Positions 31,777-44,100 of a DNA stretch of 64,000 nt are shown piece by piece; within the stretch, counting starts at the first letter, position 1; each line of letters begins with the position of its first letter. Under the pieces are notes generated by a model. That model saw nothing but the letters and a program-made list of their open reading frames with translations. It searched no databases and was not told where the DNA came from. This stretch comes from Dimargaris cristalligena (Eukaryota > Kickxellomycota > Dimargaritomycetes > Dimargaritales > Dimargaritaceae). The translations under genes were made by a program, and so were the position numbers. The DNA lies in the NCBI GenBank assembly GCA_027576995.1, contig JANBQC010000001.1, positions 1-64,000 on the forward strand. Direction: 5' to 3'.

Positions 31777-34700
31777 TTATTGATTATTATTATTGGACTG
31801 TGAAAACGACGCAAAAGAAGCCGAGCCTGAGGCATAGCTACCGAAGCCTCCCGTTCGGGGGGCGGTCGGGTTCGTGGGTGATTGTGTCGAATTATTGGAA
31901 TTGTTGTTGGCCACGGCCCCAAAGGCTGATTGCCCAAAGACGGGTTGGCCGAAGCCACTTTGGCCGAAAACGGGTTGGGCGTGGTTCACGGAGGCCATTG
32001 GGTTGGCGCTAGGGAAGGCATTGGCTGGAGGGGCAGCAAAGGCCGGAACGGGCCCGCTAGAGGAACTGTTGGAAAGAGCCCCAAAGGCATTTACTGTACC
32101 TGTGTTAGCACCTCCTCCCCACGCTGAACTAGTGCTAGTGGACTGTGCAGAGGGGAATGATCCCCACGTCGAACCGCTTTGTTGGAAGAATTTCGACCCG
32201 TCAGTCGGACCACTGGAGGTGGAGGTGCCAAAGCCCGTGCCCGAGGTGAAGCCGGACCCCCCGGCTGGGCCAAATGGCCCCCCGCCGAAGGACGGTCCTG
32301 ATTGGGCATTGGGGTTATTAGTATCCCTATTAAAACTCAACCCACCGGCAAGTCCGAGATCATCGTCATCGTCCATACCCATCATATTACCCCCGTAGCC
32401 CGTTGTATTATCGTCGTCATCATCTTCGAGACCGGGTACCACCCGGGGTCGTTCCATAGATATGGTGGTGGGAGCATGGGTGGGGACCCCACTACCAAAG
32501 CCGGATCCGAAGGGGATAGTTTGGTTTCCACCAAAGCTGGCAGGAAGGCCGAAGGGGGAAGGTTGGCTCCCAGTGTTCATGAAGCCGGAAGTGGAAGGTT
32601 GGTTCCCGGTGTTCATGAAGCCAGAAGTGGAGGGAGTCGGGTCAGGTACAGGGGGGGATACCTCGTCGACGAACTCTCCGTCCTCATCGCTCGACATAGG
32701 TAGCTGTGAGTTGATATACGCTTCGATCTCAGCTCGGGTAGCCCCTATGAGGGCCTCGGGGAGCCGGTATCCGGCATACGGGTTTGCCATTAATTCGGCG
32801 AAGGATGGGCCAGGGGGAGTAGGTGTGTCAACGTCGCTGGACATGCGATCCGGCGATGATGGACCTTGCTCCGCTGTAATGCCCTGGGGCATCTGTTCTG
32901 TAGTTGGCTCCAGAGCCGGGCCAGCAGGTTCCGTATCATCTGACCTCATTGAGTCAGTATCATTTCCCATCGACTCAGGTTCCGGGCTGGATTCATTGAT
33001 GAAGTCCTCGACATCATTAAGATCATCTATACCCGGTGTTGGCTCAGACTCCTCTGGTTCCTTTTGCGGGGGGAACTCGGGGGTTGGTGGACAATTGTGC
33101 ATATCAGGAGCGAGGATGGAGGAACCCAGGGCCTCGGAAATACCAACACCAAAATCGGCGGATCGTTCCAGTGAAGCCTTAGCCCCCGCCTCAGCACCAA
33201 TGGATGTTGATGGTGCGGAATCAGTGACCGCATAGTTAGATTCGGGCTTAGGTTCCACTGGAGCAGCCTCCTGCTTAGGGGTGGCTGATTCTGTGCTTGC
33301 CTCAACCTCTTGCTCTACGAGTTCAAAAGAACTATTTGCGTCCTCATCCACAGAGGGAGTCACGGCAGCCTCTGGCTGAGCTGTCTCCTCCTCTGCTTCA
33401 GGAGTCACCTGGGTAGCCGACATAAGCGGGGATGATGGGAGGGGGACGTTGGCCGCCTTCTCAAGTATTGGGCTAGACAGTTCTGGCTCCGGTCCGGGTT
33501 CGGGTTCAGCAAATGGAGGGGGAGGTACCGTCGGTTTAGAAGTAGAGCGGGTGGGCGATGGCTCAGGAGATGAATCTGACTCGCTCGAGGAGGTTTGGCA
33601 TGGTGACGCTGGTGTCGACTGGGCGGGGGGAAGAACTAACTTCGCAGGTGGGCTGAACGGCGGGGGAGCTGCTGCTTCGCCAGAGTGTTTGGGAGGGAGA
33701 CCAGGAGAGACTCCTCGATCCACCGAAATCGCGCGTGAGGGTGTAGGGGTTGTGGGCGTCGCGCTCCGAACACCCGCTGTTACACCCTGATCCTGGGGGG
33801 GCTGAGAAGGGGGTGTCGCTGGGGGTGAAATCTTAGGAGAAGGTAGAATGCGAACCGTGGGTTGGAGATCCACTGGGGGACGGTGGACCGGGGAGGCGAA
33901 TCGATTGACGAACCCAGGTGAGAGGGCAACCTGGGGGCATGGGGGAGGTCTAGGTAGGCGTACAGGAGTTTGGCGCACGTCGTCAAGTTTATCCTGAAGG
34001 TTGAAACTGGGCTGCTTCTGAATTGGCATCCCCGGGAGAATGCCTGGCTTGGTGCACTTATTCACTCGCACCTGAGGAGGGCTGCCTGAGACCGACTGAG
34101 TTAACGCGTGTTGTAACCGGTGGGCCCGTTGGTGGAGCTCGGTCAGAGCGCTGAAGACGGGGAGTTCCGCCACAGTGCCTAGCACCGGTGGGGAATTGTC
34201 ACCCGGGGAACGAGCTACCTGGAGTTTGGCATGGTCAGCTATCGCAACAGTCGGAGGTGTATCAGTGGACTCATAAGTCGAATGGTCCCTCGGCTGGTGG
34301 GACAGTTGCGGTTCACTTAGTCGAACTCGTTGGCCTGATGGGGTGCATTGTGGAGTGGTCTCATCGTCTTTACCGTCTTTATCTGACTTCTCGTTCGAAG
34401 CGGTGGAGTCTTTCGCCGGGGTCTTTCTCTTGCGCCATGGGCGGGAGGTCAATGGCCGCGCCGGACTGGCCTGGTCAAAAGATTCCGACTGGATGGCGAG
34501 TGTGGGTTTAGTGGGAGTTGCCACGCCTAAGCCATAACCGCGTGCGAGGACGGCCGAGGTCGCGGGATTAGGCTGGTTTTCTAGCGATCCGCCTTCCAGC
34601 TCCAAGCGGACGAGCTGAGCCTCTAGCCGATGCAGCGTTTCGTATTTATCACGAACAGCCACGGTTAGATTGCCTAATACCCGATCAAGAGTACTAGACA

Positions 34701-37267
34701 GGGCACCCGGACGGTCGTCAGTCGGTGGATGCTGACCTTGCATTTTGATCAGGAAATCAATATTGGCCTCGGCAGTGTCTAGGCGCGATACGGCTTTGGA
34801 GTAGCGGACCCGCAAAGCTTGTCGGGCTTCGGCGTAATAATCAACCACCGGGGTGTCGCCTGCCTCGGGGGGCAGATTCAAATCCGCCCCTGCATGACCG
34901 GGTACCCGGGTGGTAAACGAGCGGACCTCACGGGTACAGTTGACCCGCTTTGACTCCAGCCGCAGTGTTTCGGACTGTAGATCGAGTAAGGCCTGTCGGG
35001 ATGCCTGGGTATTACGTCGAACGTCTATTGTGGCCCGGGCGAGAGCCTGAATGGCCTCTCGCACGCTATCAATATCGGTAAACTCGATCCGCAGCACCTG
35101 CTTCGGCGAGTACAGGTCGGGGTGGGCCGGAAGTTGGGGGTAGTTGGGATCGGGCTCCCGTTTCTGGCAGACAGCCCGTTGCTTTGCTGCCAAGCGCTTG
35201 ACACGGTCGGCATGCTGGCCCGCATCGCGGACATGCTCGGCCAGATGGTCAAATTCGCTTTGGTATTTGGCATACACTTTGACTAATACTTGCAGGAGAA
35301 GTTGTTCAGTGTCTGCTTTTTCCTGCTCCTCAACCGTTAACGGCGTCGGAGGAGAGGGGGTGACGGCCGAACTTACCGGTGCGGTGGGCGTGTCTTCCCG
35401 GTCGGTGCTAGTCCGAGCGGCGTATTGGTTCAGAGTGGGCTGTACTAAGTTGACATTGGAGCTACTCACTTCTATTTGGGGGGCCGCTGCCGCAGCGGCG
35501 GGTGTAGTAGTCGGCGGAGGAGCCGGGGGAGTGGCTCGGGGGACTTCAGCCCTCGCTGAATTCGATGTCGACGCAGATGTTGATGCGGGTGCTGGAGTGG
35601 GCACACTTAATGGTGGGGCTGGCTGGGCGACCGGTGCCGCATTCCTAAACAGTCGGAGACGCGTTGGCTGGGATTTCATATCAGGGTAGCTAATGCCAGC
35701 TGTAATGGGCGTCTTAAAGATCACTTCGTAGGCGTTAAGCGTACCGTCGGTGGTGTACACGAACATAATTGGTACGGGTGCGGCCGGCCGGGCGGCGGGG
35801 CAATTGGGGTCGTCCGCATCCGGATCCAGCGGGGGTAGTGGTGTGGTCGAGGCCAGATACAGGGCCAGGCCGATGGGGGAGGTTTCCTCGTCCCCCGGAC
35901 GGGTGAGCGGCAGTGCAGGTCCCAGTCCTTCTTCCAAGTCCCAGACCTCCCAGCCCCGGAAGACCCCGTTAACTCCTTCCACTTCGATGTCGGTTCGCTC
36001 AGCCAGGAAACCGAAATACGGCGAAGGGGTTGCCGCCAGTATCACGATGCGCGGGGTTAGGGCACCCCAGTGATTCAGCGTTATATTAAAGTATTTGTCC
36101 TCGCGTTCCTGGATCCCAGTGGGCCCGCATATGTAGCCACATCTGCGAAACGTGACATTTTCCACCCCCTTATCCCACGACAGGACATACACTTTGTTAT
36201 CGTGTGGGGGTTCGCGATCCAGTTTCCCGGCGGGGTCGAAAAACGCCGAGCTGGGCTCTTGCTCGCCATAGACAACGGTATTGCCATTATTGTCCAATAG
36301 TTGAATGTGGGCCACTTGGTGTACGGTGTCCTCGAGGTCGGAAGGGGGGGGTACCCGCTTAGTGACACTGCCGTCGAGGGAGCACCGGCGAAGTTCGCCA
36401 TGGTAGGTGCCTATCATTAACTGTTTCCCAAGGCGAGACCAGGCCAGCGCAGTGACGCGATCCTGGCCACCAAATCCACTGGTGTAGGCTACATTTTCAG
36501 TGGCAAAGTCGATCAGGGAGTAATTTCCGTTCGTGTAGAGTACCGCCACCGTATTAGGCAGTGCCTTCGGATTAGGCTGCAGATCCCGAATTGCACACGA
36601 CCGGTCACCGATGGCGGTGGGTACCGGTAAAGTGCGCAGGGGCAGGCTCGAGGCGGTCAAGGTGCGCAAATCGAATACCAAAATCTCGCCCGATGCCAGG
36701 CCTAGCAAAAGGGTGGATTCGTCAAGCGAGAGGGCAACGTGGTGGACCCGCCCCTGGGGAATCGGGATTGCTTGGTGTCGCCCGAGGTCGGCCAAGGGCG
36801 GGGTGCTACCCCGGCTAACCTTGCGCCACCGCTCACTGAGGTCCTGGACGTCAATTACAATAATGCCATCCACTGTGGCGGCGATTAAACAGCCATAGGC
36901 GGAGGATGTGGCTAACAAGGAGCAGAAACCGGGAGTTGATTCAAGCGGTAGTGGGGAAGTGATCCGTGCCAACGAGCCTGACAACAGTTCCCGGGTCTGG
37001 AGGTGGCTAACCGTAAATTCCTGGATTTCCTGGACTGGTTAATGAAGCAGACCGCGGAAATAAACGGGTGGGAATAGTACATTGCGCAAATAGGACAGAA
37101 CGGGCCAGAGAGGGGGGTTAGTAAACGGCAACCAGGAAAATTCCGGAGGTGGGACTTACCGGGTTTTGACTTCTCAACGGACCTGTAAAGGCTACGGGAG
37201 CCGGCAGTCACCCGTTGGGGACAAACAACTTACCAGTTGGGTTCAGTGTGGCGAGAATCGACGACAT
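31777..37267 (-). CDS. NUP159: Nucleoporin Nup159/Nup214, three exons with a micro-exon
   Basis: Exons are 37234-37267 (34 nt), 37160-37182 (23 nt) and 31777-37029, with introns of 51 and 130 nt, all with GTAAGT donors. The product is 1769 residues. This cytoplasmic-side nucleoporin docks the helicase Dbp5 for mRNA export. Residues up to about 450 form an N-terminal beta-propeller (blade motifs such as LALSLDESTLLLGLASGEILVF and VTALAWSRLGKQLMIGTYHG). Low-complexity linkers follow, then a coiled coil at about 604-830. A long acidic Ser/Pro/Glu region leads to FG repeats clustered at the very C-terminus (about 1490-1769; PVFGQSGFG, SAFG). Yeast Nup159 has FG repeats before its coiled coil, so this order is closer to animal Nup214. 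The acceptor of exon 3 could also be nine bases later in the same frame. Confidence 0.85.
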
Positions 37268-37970
37268 GGCAGCGGGGTAAGGTTAAAAGCGGGTCGATTG
37301 AGGAGGTAGTAAATGCGAAGTAGTTGAATATATAGTGGCTACTGGTTTCAGGGTGGGGGAGTTGAAAATGTGCAACCAGTCGGAGCGGAAGCCCTTGATC
37401 CGGAAGGGCGGGGACGACTCGTGCGTTTACCAGTTGGGAAAGTCGGAGCTAGAAAAAAAACAGTAGCTGGGGCGAAGCGTCAGGGCTAGTGATGAATGGA
37501 AGAAGAGATGGGGGGATATTGGACAAGTATTTCAGCAGAAAGGGAAAAGGAAAGGAGGAGGAGCTCGTTAATCGAGAAATCAAGGAAAGAGCCACAACAC
37601 TGACCAGCGGCCCACTCAAACTTCGTTTAACAGTTTACCTTTGACCAAGCCACTGTAGGCAAGGCTTCTGGAACTTAGGCTCGTTAGGGCTGATGCATAC
37701 AGCTCAGAAGCCCTCCCCATTGGGCCTCACTTTAGGTCTTTATTCCTTGTCTGCTTTCAACACCAAGGGTTCTTCATTTCCTTATAGAGCCTTGAAGCAC
37801 CCACGGGATTCCCTACTTTAAGCCGAGAGTTGCATCCGCTTTTAACTAGCTCTCCTATATCTTTTACATTACTACCTTGATTAGCCCCAAAGTGTCTTCT
37901 CTTCAATAGCCGACGGCTGGCCCCCCTCTGTACTTCTTCAGCGTCACCTATTTGAGGAAACTAAGCGGAC
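37268..37970. promoter_or_regulatory. Shared divergent promoter region
   Basis: 703 bp between NUP159 (-) and the helical-repeat gene (+). It is purine-rich next to NUP159, that is, pyrimidine-rich in its leader. No specific factor site is claimed. Confidence 0.4.
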
Positions 37971-40760
37971 ATGGTCACCTCCCAGCTGGCTTCACCAAAG
38001 GGGCAAAATAAATCGGTGCGGTTGGCTCTCCAAGTGCCTGGGCAGCTCTTTCGGAGTCGCCCGGCCACCTTGCTTCGAGGCCAGCATACTTGGGCCAGTC
38101 GCTCCCGGGCTCCAGGGAACCAACCCGGCCCAGCCCCAGTAGCGCTGCCATTTGGGGTCTACATGGAGTCCTCACGTAAACCCACTCCGGTCACCCACCC
38201 GCCCCTCGATTTCCACCTGGCCCCCCCGGTATACCCAGCGCAGGCTCCCGCTTTATGGCAGGAACTTTTCGCTCATAATTGGTTAATGGACCGGGTCGCC
38301 CCCCAGCGGATTCCCCTCACGGCTTCCGAGGCCCGATTCTATAAACGACAGCGCGCGGCGATCCCCACAGCCCCCACACCCGCAGACTGTGTTTTGCCCA
38401 CTTTACTTAACGACACCAGCCCGTTGTGGCCAGCCCTATCTTTGGGACCAACTCCCCGCCCACGGACTTTACCTTTGATCAGCAGTGACAGGGAGCTCTT
38501 TCGCCGCCGAGAAAATCTCGATCAGGTCACCAACTACGGTCGCTATTTAGAGGACCCTTATTACCGTAGTCTACGCTTTTTCAACAAGTCGGATTTTCTG
38601 GGGAACCTGTGCACATGGTCGCCTATGGCCCCCTGGTTCAATGAACTCTTTGTATACACCCTTACCCAGGCGATTCGCCATCAGGATATATGGACCTTTA
38701 ATGTGCTGGCTGACCACCTACGGGCTCTTGTAGCGAAGGGCCCTAGGGACCGATTGCCCAAGCTAATCCCTAGCTGTAAGGCCTTGCTGAAGCACCTGGC
38801 CAGCCAGAAGGACGTTGGGCCCTTTCAAGACTTTCTCAATCAGATGCTAAACGCCGGTTTCCGAGTGGATGAGTGTACCCTGTCCCACCTTTTGTTATTG
38901 CTTGTGCGTGCCCAACTCTATCCGGCAGTGGTTCACCTTCTCCACGGTCTCGATCCCTGTGGCCCCAAGCCCTCCATCGCAGCGATTAATAGTTGGCTTC
39001 AAACGATACTGCTCCAAACCCCCTCGCATCAGCATATCGGTGCCCTATGCCAGGTACTAATAGAGCGCTATCCGCCAAGGGATTTCAGTGGCCAGTTTCT
39101 TCCTGACCGTTACCAGATCAATGGCGCAACCTTAGGGATACTCCTGCAGGCCTGTAACACGCGCAACCAGATCCGAAGCGTGTGGCTGCTGATCTGCCAG
39201 CTCCGGGTGCTCCGCCCCTCAAATGCTCTACTAGATAGCCCCGCGTGTCAGCGGGAGCTTCTACGTGCCTGTGTCCGGGCGGAGGGGTCCTTTAACGGTA
39301 GCCTGGCCTCTAATTTCATGGAGACAGCTCAATGTAGACAAATCCGCCCTAATCTGTTTAATGCAACTTCAAGCAAGCAAGTACCGGCTGTATTGGCGGC
39401 CTTGTTGTCACCCTCCGCCCAATCCCAGGTCGAAGCGACGGGAGTGCTGGCAAGTTGGCGACCGTCCCCGTCACTCCAGCTAGACTTCCTCCGAGCCCGG
39501 CGAACCTTCCTGACCTGGGCCGAAATCAAGCAAATCAAGGCCCAACTGACCCTGACCCAACCGAGGCTAGATTTAGGTATCATCGCTGGACTGTGGGTCG
39601 CCATCATACACGACTATAAGATCACTCAGACACGAATCCTGCGGCGTAGTACCCGCGAAGCCCAAAGGCGGGAAGCAATATGGCGGGAAACGCTGCAACG
39701 TCCCTCCCTCAATGTAACCACCCCTTCCTTCTCTACTTTATTTAAACAGCGCCGTAGTGATTTCATGCAAAAATTTGTCTACACTGCCCAATTGCGAAGG
39801 ACGAAGCAGAGCCGAGATCACCCCACTGTCACTACAATTCATAGTCAACTGGCCCTGCGCGGCGCCTTAGTCACCCAGCTGTGGAAATTGGGTCTTCAAT
39901 TGGCCGTCCGGCTTCATTCCCCCTTCGCTAACCCCACCCCAGCAGCCCGCCAGGCGACCAGTTCGGCTTCTTGGGCGCATTTTGGAGAAATGATAGAGGC
40001 ACTGTCCATTGTCTCTGACACTCCAGCTCGACCGGCCCGAAAGCCAGTGGCGCAGGCTTCTACGGTACCTAATCCGACCATGGCCCCCCTTCCCATGTAT
40101 TTTATCTTGACCTACATTCGCAGTCTAGGTGCGCTAGGGGCGCCCCAATGGTTGGAAGGGTTCACCAACGAGCTCAGCTCCCACTTGGATGACAGCACCC
40201 GGACTGGTTGGTGGTCCAATGCGCCCGTTTTTAAACCCCGCGTTTTTCGATGCATCTTGGTGGCAGCATGGACCAGCACGAGGGGCCGTGATTTGGATCT
40301 GGTATGGCGGATATTCCAGCAATTGTATCAGTTCTACTCTGACCACCACAAGCAAACTAGCCCATCTTCCGCCTATTCAGGCGGTATGACTGACCCTGTT
40401 CATAGTGGGCAATTGGATCGACCAGCGGCCTGGCTGGTTGGCCTAGCGGCAAGAACCACCGACTCCCACCTAAGTCTGGCTACGGTCCATAAGACGGTAA
40501 CTTGGTTGCTCCAAGCCGGAATTACCTTTGACCCCGAGGAACTCAATGGCCTGCTTGTTCGTATAGGCAACCAAATTTACAATTCTCATTCTATAACCCC
40601 ATCTTCCGGGCATCTTAACGGCCCGCGGGACGACCTACCTTCCACGCCTGATGCCGTTTTGCAGTGGGCCCATACAATTGTTTATCTGATGGCTGAACTT
40701 AACACCCCGGCTCAATTCGAGGATATGTGTCGCAACTTAGAGTCAGCGTCTCTCAAATGA
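37971..40760 (+). CDS. Putative mitochondrial helical-repeat (PPR-like) protein
   Basis: 929 residues, single exon. I do not recognise a named family. The first 60 or so residues are rich in Arg, Ser, Gln and Ala and lack acidic residues, like a mitochondrial targeting sequence. From about residue 215 the chain shows paired amphipathic helices with PPR-like spacing, for example FNVLADHLRALVAKG, FQDFLNQMLNAGFRVDECTL, SIAAINSWLQTILLQ and QINGATLGILLQACN, then again near residues 760-900 (VFRCILVAAWTSTRGRDL, PEELNGLLVRIGNQI). That pattern suggests an organellar RNA-binding protein such as a mitoribosome- or transcript-specific factor; this is inference. Low-complexity basic linkers separate the helical parts. 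Codon use and GC content match neighbouring conserved genes, and the frame is open for 2.8 kb, so it is certainly coding. Confidence 0.72.
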   Translation: MVTSQLASPKGQNKSVRLALQVPGQLFRSRPATLLRGQHTWASRSRAPGNQPGPAPVALPFGVYMESSRKPTPVTHPPLDFHLAPPVYPAQAPALWQELFAHNWLMDRVAPQRIPLTASEARFYKRQRAAIPTAPTPADCVLPTLLNDTSPLWPALSLGPTPRPRTLPLISSDRELFRRRENLDQVTNYGRYLEDPYYRSLRFFNKSDFLGNLCTWSPMAPWFNELFVYTLTQAIRHQDIWTFNVLADHLRALVAKGPRDRLPKLIPSCKALLKHLASQKDVGPFQDFLNQMLNAGFRVDECTLSHLLLLLVRAQLYPAVVHLLHGLDPCGPKPSIAAINSWLQTILLQTPSHQHIGALCQVLIERYPPRDFSGQFLPDRYQINGATLGILLQACNTRNQIRSVWLLICQLRVLRPSNALLDSPACQRELLRACVRAEGSFNGSLASNFMETAQCRQIRPNLFNATSSKQVPAVLAALLSPSAQSQVEATGVLASWRPSPSLQLDFLRARRTFLTWAEIKQIKAQLTLTQPRLDLGIIAGLWVAIIHDYKITQTRILRRSTREAQRREAIWRETLQRPSLNVTTPSFSTLFKQRRSDFMQKFVYTAQLRRTKQSRDHPTVTTIHSQLALRGALVTQLWKLGLQLAVRLHSPFANPTPAARQATSSASWAHFGEMIEALSIVSDTPARPARKPVAQASTVPNPTMAPLPMYFILTYIRSLGALGAPQWLEGFTNELSSHLDDSTRTGWWSNAPVFKPRVFRCILVAAWTSTRGRDLDLVWRIFQQLYQFYSDHHKQTSPSSAYSGGMTDPVHSGQLDRPAAWLVGLAARTTDSHLSLATVHKTVTWLLQAGITFDPEELNGLLVRIGNQIYNSHSITPSSGHLNGPRDDLPSTPDAVLQWAHTIVYLMAELNTPAQFEDMCRNLESASLK

Positions 40761-41122
40761 AAACTTTATTAGGACTGTATAAATTAATAATAGATAAATA
40801 CTAGCATAAAGTATATAATGATTTATTTGATGTGATTTTGGATGGTTGAAATGGGGGGGGGGGGAATTCAGTTTTTTTTTGATGCCAGTTAGTTGTGGCC
40901 AGATAAATTGGGCCAAGGTACGGGTAGATGCTAAGCTTAGTGTTTAGTACTGGTTACCCAAAGTCGTTTTAGACCATGGGGTGATTTAATGCGTAGGTCA
41001 TATTGCAAGTGGGGATTGCAATGTATAGTTACGGGTTCTTAATGAAAGCCCAGTCGATTGACACTAAAAAGAAATGGCCAGTGGTAAATTATATCCATGT
41101 GGGATTAGTAGAAATAACCCGG
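40761..41122. other. Convergent 3' spacer with poly-G tract
   Basis: Between the helical-repeat gene (+) and the UGGT gene (-). It contains a run of 12 G (40853-40864) followed closely by a T run. No gene seen. Confidence 0.5.
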
Positions 41123-44100
41123 CTACAGTTCGTCGTGAGTTGGGGAGACCGTTGGTACCGAGGGTGTCGGAGTCGAGTCAGGGAGGGGTTCCCGCAATTG
41201 GCGAATTTCACTGTCGTACACTTCCCACTCGGGCAACAATCGCACGGCCCGCTTCAGTTTCGGTTCTTTGGTCAGGGGGTTGTTACACAGATCAATAGTC
41301 TTGGCGGTACCCAGGGACTCATCACTACACCAGGTTTCGCACCAGAGCCAGTCCTGGGGTAGGGAGAAAATGGGCACCTCGTGTTGCATATTGTTGGGTA
41401 AGTCCTGGTCCAGGTTGGCCAGCGAGTTGGGGTCCTGGCTGAGTAACTGGTACTGCTGCCGAAGCCGGTCGCCGGCGGCCAGTTGGCGGAACCGGTGGAG
41501 ATCAACTACGTACAGGGCACTAATGTGGTACGGTTTGTGCCCAAGGTGTTGGGCCCACCAGCCGCCCTTCCAGAACCGGAATTTGTCCATTTCCGGACGG
41601 TTATCGCAGAAGGGCGTGTAGCCGTAGGGGGCCCCTTGTAAATCGATATTGGCAAGTTCGGCCAGGTCAACCCGCACAATCTGGTCAGCATCCACAAAGA
41701 TCACCCTGTCCAAATCCAAGGGAAACAGCACGTCCAAAAACAGGATCTTGTAACCCCAGATGGTTCTCTGCTTCTCCTTCTGTGGGCGAAGCCAATAGGG
41801 CCATTGGTAAGTCACCAATTGGTAAGTAAACTGGTAATGGGCGGCCAACGTAGGTAGGAACTGCTTGAAGGAGGGCGATAGGAAGTTTTCGATAAACCAG
41901 AACTTAACCGGATGTTCGGTATGACGCAGTACACTCACGATCATAATGGCCATAAACCGCTCGTAGAGATGGCCGGAGGCTACCGAGAACACGTGGATGG
42001 TACGGAGAGGTCCAACGCCACTGCTCGAGGAGCCGAGGAACGGGATGTGGATGCGGTGGGCGGCCTGCCCTACCCAATCCTGCAGGGTACGGAGGAGGCC
42101 CGAGGTTGAACCGAAATACCCGGGGGGAGAGGGGTTGGCGGTTTCCTCGGTGGTCTGCAGGAGTTGAGCAGCTTCCTGGCCGGGGCGACGACGTACACGG
42201 GGGTAGACCTTGGCCCCCTGGAACGAGTTGACAATTATTTGGGCCTGAACGTCACGGAGGGCATCTCCGGACCAGCCGTCGCTAGCGATATCCTCCAATA
42301 CGTAGATGTCACTGGAGCGACCGTCGCGCAGGCGAAGGGTCCACACGCCCGGGTCAGCCAGGAATTGGACGTAGCCATAATTGGCCATAACAATAGTATC
42401 GGCCACATGGGGTTGCGCAGGGTTGCCCAAGACCAACTGTAGGCCCCGGGGTGGGTAGCCCAGGGTTAGGTCCTGACAATGACCCTCTACCATAATGTGT
42501 TTCAACTGGAAATGCGCGCGGATTCCCTCACTAGCCTGGGCAGACGGCACGGTGGCCAGTTGGATATTATCCAGATCGTAGGCACAGGCCACGGGTGTGA
42601 CCATCCAGGCCGACGGGGCATCAATCGCCAAAGTAAAGAGGGGCTGAGTGGGCAGGCCATTGAATGTTAGAGAAGGTGGGTAGACTTGGCCATCTTCGGG
42701 GTCGAATTGAAGAGCCGCAGGGGCCAGGTAGCGGTAGAACTGCTTTAGCGGGAGTTCATCGAGGGATAGGTCAGGCCGCAAATAAACCTCCACCGCCACC
42801 CGCGGCAGGGAAGTCACCGTTTCAAGGATCGCACCCCATTTTTGGGCCTCTTCACTGAGTGGGTCTACGATGACCTGGATATGAAACCAGGCCTGTTTAA
42901 GATCACCCCGTGTGAACTTCAACTGGTTCAGGTTAGATAGCATACTCTGAAGGTCCTGCCGGTAAATGGGAAGTTCGGAGGTGGGGTATGTGGCCGCTGG
43001 GGTGACACAGCTATGCACAATGGAGCCGGCGGCTAGAATCTTGTCGGCAATAGCACTAAGGTCATTGAACGAAGCCGGGCCGGCCAGAATTTCGCCGTCG
43101 AGGATATCCAGGGCATTGGCGATGGGTTGAATTCGGGTCTTGATTTCATAGCTAACGAGGAGTTGTAGGGCTGTGGCGGTAAGAGGGAGCGAGTCGGGCA
43201 GATCCGGTAGACGGCGCCCGTTAACTACCAACGTCCGGGTGGTATCACTCAGATGCAGAGCTACTGCAGCCTCAGGAGCGGGGGCCAGCGGACTAGCCTC
43301 GGACTCGTAAACCAGCTGGTATAGCGTAGCCCAGGGTAGGTCAAGGGAAGCGGCGGGGTCCAGCTTAGCCAGATACAAGGGAAAGTCGCGGACAAAATCG
43401 TCGGACTTTATATCAGAATGTTCCAAGGCGAAACTCAGAGCATGGTAGAGATACGGCGCAAAGGGGGCGATGGCTTGGTTGGACGCCTCCAGTTCCTGTG
43501 AAAACACTTTGGCATTATAGAGGTCCTGGGCAAGACGTTGAACAGCACCAACTAGGCGAGCCAGCGGGCTGGCATCCAGTGCATCCGTGGCCACGGGCGA
43601 GGGTAACCAGGCGACCCGGACGGTGGGGTCACGTAAGCAGAGCTGGAGGGAGGCCTGCAGATCCTGCCGAGAAGCAGGGGCCTTTAGGTCACCGACGACC
43701 CAAATGGACACTATAGGAAGGGAAGTAGTGTCCGTCAAAGTGAAGGGGTAAAAATAGCCCAACCGATGGATCCAATCACCTGAAGTTGACTCTACCCCCG
43801 CAGCAAATACGTTGTAAACGGTAAGAGGCCTAGCGGGGCTAGGGATAATGTATGGGTTACGCTCCGTTAGTGCCCCTGGCTGGGTCAGTAAATATTCGTA
43901 AAGGTCGGTGTCATTGTCGATTTGTCCCTGAAAATAGGCCTGGGCCAGAAGCATCGAATCGCTTTGGTAGACCTCCATCACATGGGTACGGTAACCTTCA
44001 GCCAGTTCAAAGTATTTTCCGTTGACGAAGAGAGCGCCACTGTCGGCCGGGTTCACACCCAGGCGGGCCAGTAGAGTGGTGGCAGAATCCATGGAAGCCC

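Noticed and set aside
34188..35689. Plus-strand frames of 107-181 codons within NUP159
   Set aside because: Antisense shadows of the nucleoporin's low-complexity regions.
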